A stretch of 64,000 nucleotides of DNA from contig CAJAIK010000087.1 in assembly GCA_903939765.1 (NCBI GenBank), positions 1-64,000 on the forward strand, given 5' to 3'. Origin of the DNA: an uncultured Chlorobiaceae bacterium. GTDB lineage: Bacteria; Bacteroidota; Chlorobiia; Chlorobiales; Chlorobiaceae. The position numbers and the translations under genes are program-made. The notes under the pieces are model-generated. The model was not told where the DNA came from. It did not search any database and saw only the letters and a list, made by a program, of their open reading frames with translations. Positions 38,638-45,507 of this stretch are shown here, piece after piece (positions within the stretch are counted from its first letter, which is position 1; every line of letters begins with the position of its first letter).

Positions 38638-39531
38638 TTACATGTACCCGTCGCGCCGAAGCGTCTCCAGCCCGCCATCTTCACTGTCCTGGGCGCGGCC
38701 TGAGCGTTCAGCAATGTTTGAAAACTTGCCACTCTTCAGCTCATCAATGATTTCTGGCACCGTTCGTGCATCCGACAGTACCGGATTGGTACAGGGATAA
38801 CAGCCAAGAGAACGATAGCGGATACCCTCACCCTGATTAAAATAGAGAGAGACCACTGGTATCTTTTCGCGCTCGATATATTCCCAGATGTTCTGCTCGG
38901 TCCAGTCGAGCAGCGGGTGAATGCGTACATGGGTACCGGGAGCAAAATCGGTCTTGAACTGGTTCCAGAACTCGGGAGGCTGATCGCCGACATCCCAGAC
39001 GTTATCTTTGTCGCGGGGTGAAAAATAACGCTCTTTTGAACGGCTCCCCTCTTCATCAGCCCTGACGCCGACAATCACACCGGTATAGGGCTCCCTCCCG
39101 TCATCAACCAGATAGCGCCGTTGCTCATGATCCATCCTGTAGCGGGGCCACTCACCGGAGAGCGTATGTTTCAGCGCTTCACTTTTAAGATATTTGCAGC
39201 AGGTTATACGATCGGTATTGCCATCCGGAAAAGTGAGTTTTTCGGCAAGGGCCTCGCTATTTTGACCATAAATCATGTTCAGGTTCCACTCAAGGGCAAA
39301 CCGGTCACGATACGCAATCATTTCAGGAATCTTGTAGTGCGTGTCGATGTGCACCAGCGGAATGGGGACGTGCCCGAAAAAAGCCTTCCGCGCAAGCCAG
39401 AGCATCACGGTACTGTCTTTGCCGATCGACCAGAGCATGCAGAGGCTTTTAAATTCACGGTAGGCTTCGCGGAGAATGTATACGCTTTGTGCCTCAAGTT
39501 TGTCAAGATGATCCATACACTCGTTTGTCAA
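38638..39531 (-). CDS. cysD: Sulfate adenylyltransferase small subunit
   Basis: 297 aa. PP-loop [29 protein letters not shown] and the C-terminal RRDGYM typical of CysD. Adenylylates sulfate, activated by the CysN GTPase. Starts five bases after cysH; an in-frame ATG five codons on is the usual family start (MDHLDKLEA). Confidence 0.94.
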   Translation of the reverse strand: MTNECMDHLDKLEAQSVYILREAYREFKSLCMLWSIGKDSTVMLWLARKAFFGHVPIPLVHIDTHYKIPEMIAYRDRFALEWNLNMIYGQNSEALAEKLTFPDGNTDRITCCKYLKSEALKHTLSGEWPRYRMDHEQRRYLVDDGREPYTGVIVGVRADEEGSRSKERYFSPRDKDNVWDVGDQPPEFWNQFKTDFAPGTHVRIHPLLDWTEQNIWEYIEREKIPVVSLYFNQGEGIRYRSLGCYPCTNPVLSDARTVPEIIDELKSGKFSNIAERSGRAQDSEDGGLETLRRDGYM

Positions 39532-39536
39532 GAAGG

Positions 39537-40250
39537 TTACGGTTGTTCACGGTGCAGTCCGCACTCTTTGTGTTCCGGCATTTCCCACCACCAGCGACCA
39601 GCCCGGATATCTTCGCCCGGCTTGATGGCCCTCGTACAGGGAGCACATCCAATGCTCGGGTAACCCTCTGCATGAAGGGCGTTGCAAGGCACCTTGTGCT
39701 GGCGGATATAGTCCCAGACTTCAGCGTCACTCATATCGGCCAGCGGATTGATTTTAAAGAGTCCAAATGACCCATCCCACTCAACCAGCTCAACTCCTGT
39801 TCTGGTTACTGACTGCTCTCGCCGTAAACCGCAGATCCACCCCTTGAGGGTCGAAAGCTTCCCGGCAAGCGGCTCAACCTTCCGTATGCGGCAGCACTCC
39901 CGCCGCAACTCAACACTCTCATAAAAAAGGTTTGGCCCGTAGCGCCTCAACAGTGCTTCAAGCGTGACCTTTTCGGGCACAAGCACCTCAATTTCAATGC
40001 CGTAGCGCTTTCTCGTGGCGTCAATGAGGTCGTAAGTCTCCTGCGGAAGACGCCCCGTGTCGAGGGTAAAAATCGGTATCCGGAGTTGCTCCTTCTCAAG
40101 CATATCGGTAATAACCTGATCCTCTGCACCAAAACTTGACGCCAGTGCACACTCTCCTGCCCCGAAATAGGCGGCGGCCCAGCGCAGAATCTCTTGCGGC
40201 GTTTTGCCAGAGAGTTCATTCTTCAATTGTTCAACAACTTCCCTGCTCAT
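39537..40250 (-). CDS. cysH: Adenylylsulfate (APS) reductase, assimilatory
   Basis: 237 aa. The PP-loop-like region [13 protein letters not shown], the [11 protein letters not shown] and GCAPCTR cysteines (CC...CxxC) that bind a 4Fe-4S cluster and the C-terminal ECGLH active-site Cys identify the APS-type enzyme, not the PAPS-type. Reduces APS to sulfite using thioredoxin/glutathione-type donors. Lies between the sulfite reductase gene and cysD. Confidence 0.93.
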   Translation of the reverse strand: MSREVVEQLKNELSGKTPQEILRWAAAYFGAGECALASSFGAEDQVITDMLEKEQLRIPIFTLDTGRLPQETYDLIDATRKRYGIEIEVLVPEKVTLEALLRRYGPNLFYESVELRRECCRIRKVEPLAGKLSTLKGWICGLRREQSVTRTGVELVEWDGSFGLFKINPLADMSDAEVWDYIRQHKVPCNALHAEGYPSIGCAPCTRAIKPGEDIRAGRWWWEMPEHKECGLHREQP

Positions 40251-40277
40251 AACTCTTTTGATCTTGTTATAGCACCC

Positions 40278-41165
40278 TCAGGCGCCAAGAATCTCCTCCC
40301 TCACCGTCTCTATCCCGATACGATCAATCGTATGGCCAAAACGCTCTTTTTTCCGGCCATGCGTGCGGTAACAGGTCAGGGTTTTCTGGATCAAGTCGTA
40401 CAGCTCCTCCTCGCCCTCAACCAGCTTCTTCAGCACGGTAGCAAAACGGGGAGTCTTGCCCATCGTACCACCGATAAAGAGCGTATAGCCCTGCCTGCCG
40501 ACAACCCACGCCTCTCCGGGGCAATGCTGGGTGCACGCAGTACAGTTGATGCAACTCTCCCTGTCAACCCGGTAATGGTACTCCCTTGTGCCATTGGAAC
40601 CAATCTCGTCACGCACAATCGCTTTGGCGGGACAAAGCGAAAGACAGAGCCGGCAATCACAGCACGACGAGGCAATCCAATCCGGCTCGATGGCTCCCCT
40701 GACACCTATATCATTTTCGTTTGCCTTGGTACAGTTATTGGCGCAGCCCGTTACCGCCATCTTGAATTTTGAAGGAGCCTCCTTATAAAAAAAGCGACGA
40801 TCGAGCTCTGTTGCAATCTTCTTGGTATCTATGACTCCCCACTTACAGGTCGCCTCTCCCGGACAGGCAACAATGACTCGTACCCGGGGGCCGGAAGCCC
40901 CCATTTCAACTCCCGCCTGACTCAAGGCAAGTTGTGCACTCTCCAGATTATCATGATGCACATGATGAATCTCAACGCCCTGACGAGTGGAGAGATGAAC
41001 AACTCCCCGGCCATAGAGTTCAGCAACTTCAGCAATGCTGGCAAGTTGCAGTGCACTCAAATCGCCAGCAACAGCCTTGATGCGCAAAAGATAGTAATCG
41101 TGCTGCTTCTGGCGCAACACTCCAGGACCAGTCACGGCTGTCAAACCAGATTCACGTTCCGCCAT
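40278..41165 (-). CDS. Siroheme sulfite reductase with internal ferredoxin domain
   Basis: 295 aa. A half-size nitrite/sulfite reductase repeat carries the siroheme/4Fe-4S ligands CPGEATC and CANNC, preceded by the STRQGVEIHHV substrate strand. Inserted after it are two ferredoxin motifs, CCDCRLCLSLCP and CINCTACTQHCP. This matches AsrC-like/small anaerobic sulfite reductases; no AsrA or AsrB is next to it. It heads the assimilatory sulfate operon and should reduce sulfite to sulfide. Nitrite reduction is less likely in this context. Confidence 0.85.
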   Translation of the reverse strand: MAERESGLTAVTGPGVLRQKQHDYYLLRIKAVAGDLSALQLASIAEVAELYGRGVVHLSTRQGVEIHHVHHDNLESAQLALSQAGVEMGASGPRVRVIVACPGEATCKWGVIDTKKIATELDRRFFYKEAPSKFKMAVTGCANNCTKANENDIGVRGAIEPDWIASSCCDCRLCLSLCPAKAIVRDEIGSNGTREYHYRVDRESCINCTACTQHCPGEAWVVGRQGYTLFIGGTMGKTPRFATVLKKLVEGEEELYDLIQKTLTCYRTHGRKKERFGHTIDRIGIETVREEILGA

Positions 41166-41333
41166 GCTCTCAAAAATTTGGGGATCTTACTCCATTCACC
41201 ATACCCGTTACCTGCAAAGAGGAGGGCACGGACTAAATTAACGATTGTTAATAAAGCGCAAGAGGGAGCACATCTCCAAACCGGACCACGAGAAATACCG
41301 TAAATATGGTAGAGGGGAGGGTCCCCCGGGAGC

Positions 41334-41351
41334 GCCGAGCTCCAGCTCGGC
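41334..41351. repeat. Perfect GCCGAGCT-cc-AGCTCGGC hairpin
   Basis: 18-base inverted repeat in the 267-bp gap between the sulfite reductase and hicA. The surrounding GGGAGCGCCGAGCTCCAGCT resembles a degenerate stretch near 8730-8754, so it may be a dispersed repeat. Upstream, 41296-41318 (ataccgtaaatatggtagag) recurs with one change at 51659-51679. Confidence 0.5.
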
Positions 41352-41432
41352 TCAACAAAAAGCTGATTTATGCTGAGAATGAACCATGAACTGCATCACG
41401 CCATTCTATGATCTTACTTTCAGAACTAAAAC

Positions 41433-41657
41433 TTATGCTTGAAGAAAATCATCAACTGTGACCTGTGCCTGTTTCAAGATGGCTCTCAATGTTCCCTCTG
41501 GCATATCTCCCGGATGATTCGGAATGGTAGTAAAAATCTTCATGGCCGGATGAAACCAGAGTTCATGGCTTCCGGCAGCCTGCCTGTAAAATTCAAAGCC
41601 GAATGTTTTCAGTTTCCTGATAATATCCCGATATGAATGATTCGCAAGCCTTCCCAT
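41433..41657 (-). CDS. hicA: HicA-family mRNA interferase toxin
   Basis: 74 aa with the YcfA/HicA dsRBD-like fold: IIRKLKTFGFEFYRQAAGSHELW, the catalytic His in GSHELW, TTIPNHPGDMPEGTLRAILKQA. Cleaves mRNA when freed of HicB. Start overlaps the hicB stop (TAATG). Confidence 0.88.
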   Translation of the reverse strand: MGRLANHSYRDIIRKLKTFGFEFYRQAAGSHELWFHPAMKIFTTIPNHPGDMPEGTLRAILKQAQVTVDDFLQA

Positions 41658-41881
41658 TATAATCCTACGATTAACGGGTAATCAAAAGATTCCTGGACAA
41701 AAAGAAGCTCTTTTTCTGGTTCCTGCCCTGCTTCAAGAAGCATTTTAGCTACATCACGAGCGATCTCAAGAGTTTCACTGATCGTTCTCCCCTGAGCTAC
41801 AAGTCCCTGCAACGTATCAGAAGTTGCCAGATAAACCCCCTCTGGCAGCTTTTCGATATGAATGGTAATAATGGTTTCCAT
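41657..41881 (-). CDS. hicB: HicB-family antitoxin
   Basis: 74 aa. A HicB-type partial RNase H fold (VYLATSDTLQGLVAQGRTISETLEIARDVA) without a separate DNA-binding tail. Antitoxin first, toxin second, the reverse of the classical E. coli hicAB order. Lies just downstream of a DGR target. Confidence 0.85.
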   Translation of the reverse strand: METIITIHIEKLPEGVYLATSDTLQGLVAQGRTISETLEIARDVAKMLLEAGQEPEKELLFVQESFDYPLIVGL

Positions 41882-41952
41882 ATCAGTAGAATATTCAAAA
41901 TGTTGGTGTATGGTTTACGATACAACATGTTTCACTATTTTCATCAGCGGCG

Positions 41953-42042
41953 GCCCACCTTCGGCGGGCATTTCTGTAATCGGTTGTTACCAGAACATTT
42001 TGGCGTGCAGCGTTTCGTCCCTCAACGCAGCTCACCAAAATG
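41953..42042 (-). promoter_or_regulatory. Hairpin pair downstream of VR1
   Basis: Hairpin 1 (41953-41969): GCCCACC-ttc-GGCGGGC, with a G-U pair on the transcribed strand. Hairpin 2 (41996-42042): CATTTTGG...CCAAAATG with an inner stem and a loop. It lies ~50 bases past the VR1 end. The same pair sits at the same distance from VR2, within a ~150-bp repeat (41945-42093 versus 45222-45371). DGR targets are known to use a hairpin/cruciform just downstream of the VR for recognition. Confidence 0.7.
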
Positions 42043-42093
42043 TTGGTACTGCCCTCTCGCTCAAAAACAAAGCCGGCATGAGCAGCCAACTGA

Positions 42094-42228
42094 CTACGGG
42101 ACGAAAACCAGGCGGAAGCCAACGAAGTTGAACCGGGAGTCTGGAGGGTTGTAGTTCCGATAAGCCGACCGACAGTTCACGGCAGGGAAGTACCAGCTCC
42201 CGCCACGAACAACACGGGGCGAACCCAC
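42094..42228 (-). other. DGR variable region 1
   Basis: 135 bp aligned without gaps to the TR at 43578-43712. By hand I count 15 substitutions, all at positions where the coding-strand template has adenine (TR Asn codons AAC become TAC, TTC, AGC and others). The last 30 bases before and including the stop are identical in TR, VR1 and VR2 and would be the initiation-of-mutagenic-homology segment. Confidence 0.93.
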
Positions 42229-43398
42229 TTCAGGTGCTGGCCCACCGGGATTTTCAACGAGCCCTTTTGCCTTGCATTCGTCATAGTATGTGCCGCTGTA
42301 CACATCATCGCACCACTCCCACACATTCCCGTGCATATTGTACAAACCCCAGGCATTAGGCGTAAAAGTATCTACCGCAACCGTCTTGGCACGATACTGG
42401 CCTCTCCGGTTATTGTTGTAAGGATAGTTGCCATCATAGTTGGCCTGAGATGTTGTGATATTTCCTCCTTTGTTGAAGGGGGTACGGCTTCCGGCACGGC
42501 AGGCATACTCCCACTCTGCTTCAGTTGGCAGACGATACCACTTGCCTGTTTTTTCGGAGAGCCATCGGCAATATTCTACAGCATCGTTCCAGCTTACATG
42601 AACTACCGGATGGTTCTCTTCGCTCTTGGGGCGCACTCTGCCTGAGACTCCATATCGCCAATTCACCCCTTTTGTGAGTACTGCTTTACTGCCGTTCCAA
42701 ACATAGCTATCCCCCGCTTTTTCGGCATCTGTCTTATAGCCTGATTCTGCGATAAAGCGCTTGAACTCACCAACCGTCACTTCATATTTGCCCATATAAA
42801 AGTCACTCACTTTTACCTGATGCTGCGTTTCATCGGTCGATCTTTCAACTTCTGTTTCAGGGCTGCCCATGGTAAACTCGCTTCCGTGAATCAGCACAAA
42901 ATTGGCCGATGACGGCATAGAGGAGAGGCCCGGGAATGCTGCGCTGAATACAGTGATCCCGGCAAAGCATATTCCTGTGAAGCAGAAGAGGCTGGAGGCT
43001 AACAGCCTGCGCCGTTTGGAGCGAGCGCTGGCAAGGTAGAGCGCTTCAACTGTTACGGGTTTGCCTTTGTTGCCTGCTGCGCTGCCTTTGCCCGCCTTGT
43101 CGCGATTCCCTTTGCCGGAGAGCAGGGCGAAGAGGCTCAACAGAAGTGACACAAACCAGCTCAAAAAGGCCGAAACCATGAGCCAGATGCTGCTGCTTGA
43201 TGCTTCTGCGCCTGAGAAAAGCTTTAAGCCAATGGCGTAGAGCACCGGCATAACAAAACTGATAATCAGCAAAATTCTGGCCAGTTTGTCGAGCTGTTTC
43301 GGCTGCTCAATGAGATCGGCAACCAAGGCTTTATCGAGCTCTTCATCGCGGTTTGATTGAGGTGCGGTTTGCTGCGCGGTTGGGTCATCCATCTTCAC
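42094..43398 (-). CDS. Membrane-anchored FGE-sulfatase/C-lectin DGR target protein (VR1)
   Basis: 434 aa. The N-terminal ~165 residues contain three hydrophobic segments (ILLIISFVMPVLYAI; LMVSAFLSWFVSLLLSLFALL; LFCFTGICFAGITVFSAAF) separated by a basic loop. From ~170 an FGE-sulfatase domain follows: IHGSEFTMGSPETEVER, YEVTVGEFKRFI, PVVHVSWNDAVEYCRWLS, LPTEAEWEYACRAGS, MHGNVWEW and RGGSW. The last 45 residues are encoded by VR1 and end GFRLVFVP. It should display a hypervariable binding surface on the membrane. It lies downstream of RT and TR on the same strand. Confidence 0.88.
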   Translation of the reverse strand: MKMDDPTAQQTAPQSNRDEELDKALVADLIEQPKQLDKLARILLIISFVMPVLYAIGLKLFSGAEASSSSIWLMVSAFLSWFVSLLLSLFALLSGKGNRDKAGKGSAAGNKGKPVTVEALYLASARSKRRRLLASSLFCFTGICFAGITVFSAAFPGLSSMPSSANFVLIHGSEFTMGSPETEVERSTDETQHQVKVSDFYMGKYEVTVGEFKRFIAESGYKTDAEKAGDSYVWNGSKAVLTKGVNWRYGVSGRVRPKSEENHPVVHVSWNDAVEYCRWLSEKTGKWYRLPTEAEWEYACRAGSRTPFNKGGNITTSQANYDGNYPYNNNRRGQYRAKTVAVDTFTPNAWGLYNMHGNVWEWCDDVYSGTYYDECKAKGLVENPGGPAPEVGSPRVVRGGSWYFPAVNCRSAYRNYNPPDSRFNFVGFRLVFVP

Positions 43399-43577
43399 GT
43401 TCGGTTTGATGTTGTTTAAGAACTGTACAAATTAAAAATGCCCGTCATCTTCGAAACGGCTATCCGGCTCGTCCTACCAATGCCGGGCATCCTGTGTGGT
43501 GGCTCTTTTTGCCCTGATGCTTACAGGGGCGGGGTCATCAATCTGTTCAGAGGCAGTCATCCGACTTTGCTTTTGAG

Positions 43578-43712
43578 CTACGGGACGAAAACCAGGCGGA
43601 AGCCAACGTTGTTGTTCCGGTTGTCTGGAGGGTTGTTGTTCCGATTAGCCGACCGACAGTTCTCGGCAGGGTTGTTCCAGCTCCCGCCACGAATTACACG
43701 GTGCGAACCCAC
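43578..43712 (-). other. DGR template repeat (TR)
   Basis: Reads RGGSWNNPAENC, RSANRNNNPPDNR and [12 protein letters not shown] if translated: Asn-rich because AAC codons are the mutable positions. It has no ORF of its own and overlaps the 3' end of the RT gene by 19 bases, so the RT's last codons (WVRTV) are inside the TR. Position between RT and target, and matches to VR1 and VR2, identify it. Confidence 0.93.
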
Positions 43713-44728
43713 GATTGATGCCCTTCTTCTTCACTGGCCACCATTGCAGAGTACACATTTTTTCTAAATTCTTTTGCATTGGCGTATTCGGTAAATGCCA
43801 CCAATGGCATGGTGTGGTTTGCGAACTCTTTTTGTGACCATCGCGCTGTTTGCAGGTAGTGGTCATAAAGCAGGGATTTCTGGATAAAGCGCTTTTTGCT
43901 TATCCGGGCAAGGCGCACAGACCCCGGAAAGAGCAGATAGCCAAGAAAGGGCAACCCTTTTTTGCTTTCGTTCAAACAAAAGGGTTTGAGCTGAAGCCGC
44001 AACTCTTTTGCAAGATATTCCTGAAAGCGGTAGCCAATTTCGAGCAATGCCTTTTTATCATGATGCCACAACACACTATCGTCCATATAACGGACATAAG
44101 CAGGCACACGCAACTCCTTTTTGACATAATAATCGGCCACTGAAAGATAATGGTTGGCAAAGTACTGACTGGTCAGATTGCCAATCGGAACGCTTTTACC
44201 GGCTACGGTAGAGTAGCTGTCAATTATTTGGTCGAAAATCAGCAACAGCGCTTGATCTTTGAACATGCGATAAAGCTGCTGTTTGAGAATTGAGTGGTCA
44301 ATGCTCTCAAAATATTTGCGGACATCAAGTTTCAAGAACCAGCGGTAGTGGCGATGATACTCCCGTGCTTTGTCGAGCGCGGCATAGGTGCCTTTTCCGG
44401 AACGGCTTGCAAAACTGGTGGCAACCTGCTGCTTTTCGAATGAGGCATGGCAGACATTCATCAAGGCATGATGCAGCACCCGCTGCGAAAACGGGGTGGC
44501 GCAAATCAGCCGTTTTTTGGGGTCGTAAATGGTGAAGGTGTGATACCCGCCCGTTTCGACGGCACCCGAAAGGAGTTGCTGCTGCAAGCGTTGCAAATTT
44601 TGCTGCAACTGCTTGGAATAGGCGTAAACGTCGTGTTTGAAAACTTTGCCTTTTTGCGCCTTGTAGAATGCTTCATAGAGGTTCTTCAGATCAGCTATCT
44701 GCTGCAGCAATTGCCCCTGGCGCTTCAT
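43694..44728 (-). CDS. DGR reverse transcriptase
   Basis: 344 aa from the ATG at 44728 (MKRQGQLL). RT motifs: LICATPFSQRVLHHALMN, WFLKLDVRKYFESIDH, the DGR-type IGNLTSQYFANHYLSVAD (SQ in motif 4), the catalytic YVRYMDDSVLWH and LPFLGYLLFPG. No maturase or endonuclease domain, as usual for DGR RTs. It copies TR RNA with errors at adenines. The start overlaps the HRDC gene by 38 bases. The frame stays open to 44854, but that part overlaps HRDC and lacks RT similarity. Confidence 0.95.
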   Translation of the reverse strand: MKRQGQLLQQIADLKNLYEAFYKAQKGKVFKHDVYAYSKQLQQNLQRLQQQLLSGAVETGGYHTFTIYDPKKRLICATPFSQRVLHHALMNVCHASFEKQQVATSFASRSGKGTYAALDKAREYHRHYRWFLKLDVRKYFESIDHSILKQQLYRMFKDQALLLIFDQIIDSYSTVAGKSVPIGNLTSQYFANHYLSVADYYVKKELRVPAYVRYMDDSVLWHHDKKALLEIGYRFQEYLAKELRLQLKPFCLNESKKGLPFLGYLLFPGSVRLARISKKRFIQKSLLYDHYLQTARWSQKEFANHTMPLVAFTEYANAKEFRKNVYSAMVASEEEGHQSWVRTV

Positions 44729-45164
44729 TGGATTCCGGATTTTCGATAAAATAATGAGCAAAGCGCTCAGCTTTCTTTTCGCCAATGCCTTTGATGCTGA
44801 GCATACTCTTGATGGTGATCTCTTCGAGTTTGGCAAGCTCGGCAAGCTCTTCATCGGTAAAGACGATAAAAGCCGAGAGCCCTTCTGCTGCGGCTACAGT
44901 TTTGCGTATTTCACGCAGGTGCGAAAATTTCAGGAATGTTGGTTCATCAAGTATCTGACGGTAATCAACCTTTGCCTTGCTCCCGGATGCTGGATTAAAT
45001 GCTTGCTCGTTGTAACGAACACAAAAGCACCAGTTGGCTCCGTTATTGTTGCTGATCAGCTTTTGCTCAATTTCCAGAATTTTATGTGCCTTCAGAAAGG
45101 TGTTCATCTCCTGCAAGAGAGCGCTGCTGTCACCAATGGGTATGGTAAAAAGTTTTATCTGCAT
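44691..45164 (-). CDS. HRDC-domain DGR accessory protein
   Basis: 157 aa from the ATG at 45164 (MQIKLFTIPIGD). The C-terminal ~75 residues are an HRDC domain (KFSHLREIRKTVAAAEGLSAFIVF, LSIKGIGEKKAERFAHYF), a nucleic-acid-binding fold of RecQ helicases. HRDC proteins are known alternatives to Avd in some DGRs. Upstream of and overlapping the RT gene; a piece of it is repeated in the remnant at 49688-49745. Confidence 0.85.
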   Translation of the reverse strand: MQIKLFTIPIGDSSALLQEMNTFLKAHKILEIEQKLISNNNGANWCFCVRYNEQAFNPASGSKAKVDYRQILDEPTFLKFSHLREIRKTVAAAEGLSAFIVFTDEELAELAKLEEITIKSMLSIKGIGEKKAERFAHYFIENPESNEAPGAIAAADS

Positions 45165-45229
45165 CAGTGTAAAGCGATAAGCCTGTTTGATAACCCTGCA
45201 AAAGACTGGCACTTTTGAAATAAGCGGCG

Positions 45230-45319
45230 GACCACCTTCGGTGGTCGTTTCTGTGGTCGGTGGTTACCGGAACATTTTGGCGTGCGGCGGTTCGTCCCTC
45301 TCCGCCGCTCACCAAAATG
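45230..45319 (-). promoter_or_regulatory. Hairpin pair downstream of VR2
   Basis: Hairpin 1 (45230-45246): GACCACC-ttc-GGTGGTC, perfect. Hairpin 2 (45273-45319): CATTTTGG...CCAAAATG with an inner GCGGCGG/CCGCCGC stem. Compared with the VR1 copy, the inner arms change together (GG/CC to TT/AA), which argues that pairing is conserved. Same distance from the VR end as in the other copy. Confidence 0.7.
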
Positions 45320-45371
45320 TTGGTACTGCCCTCTCGCTCAAAAAGCAAAGTCGAAATGAGCTGCCAACTGT

Positions 45372-45506
45372 CTACGGGACGAAAACCAGGCGGAAGCCAA
45401 CGCAGTCGTTCCGGGAGTCTGGAGGGTAGTCGTCCCGATAAGCCGACCGACAGCGCTCGGCAGGGCTGCCCCAGCTCCCGCCACGAATCACACGGCGCGA
45501 ACCCGT
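45372..45506 (-). other. DGR variable region 2 (out of frame with its ORF)
   Basis: Aligned without gaps to TR: about 16 substitutions by hand, all at template adenines. In its own frame it reads [25 protein letters not shown] and [12 protein letters not shown], ending at the TAG at 45372. A one-base insertion near 45569 puts the upstream NACHT ORF into another frame, so this segment is not translated as annotated. Confidence 0.92.
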
Positions 45507-45507
45507 T

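Noticed and set aside
43399-43712. TR region as a decayed target gene
   Set aside because: TR has no upstream FGE sequence, is AAC-rich at exactly the variable positions and both VRs derive from it, so it is the template, not a relic.
45230-45246. Rho-independent terminator after VR2
   Set aside because: The stem is good but no T run follows on the transcribed strand; conservation beside both VRs fits a target element better.
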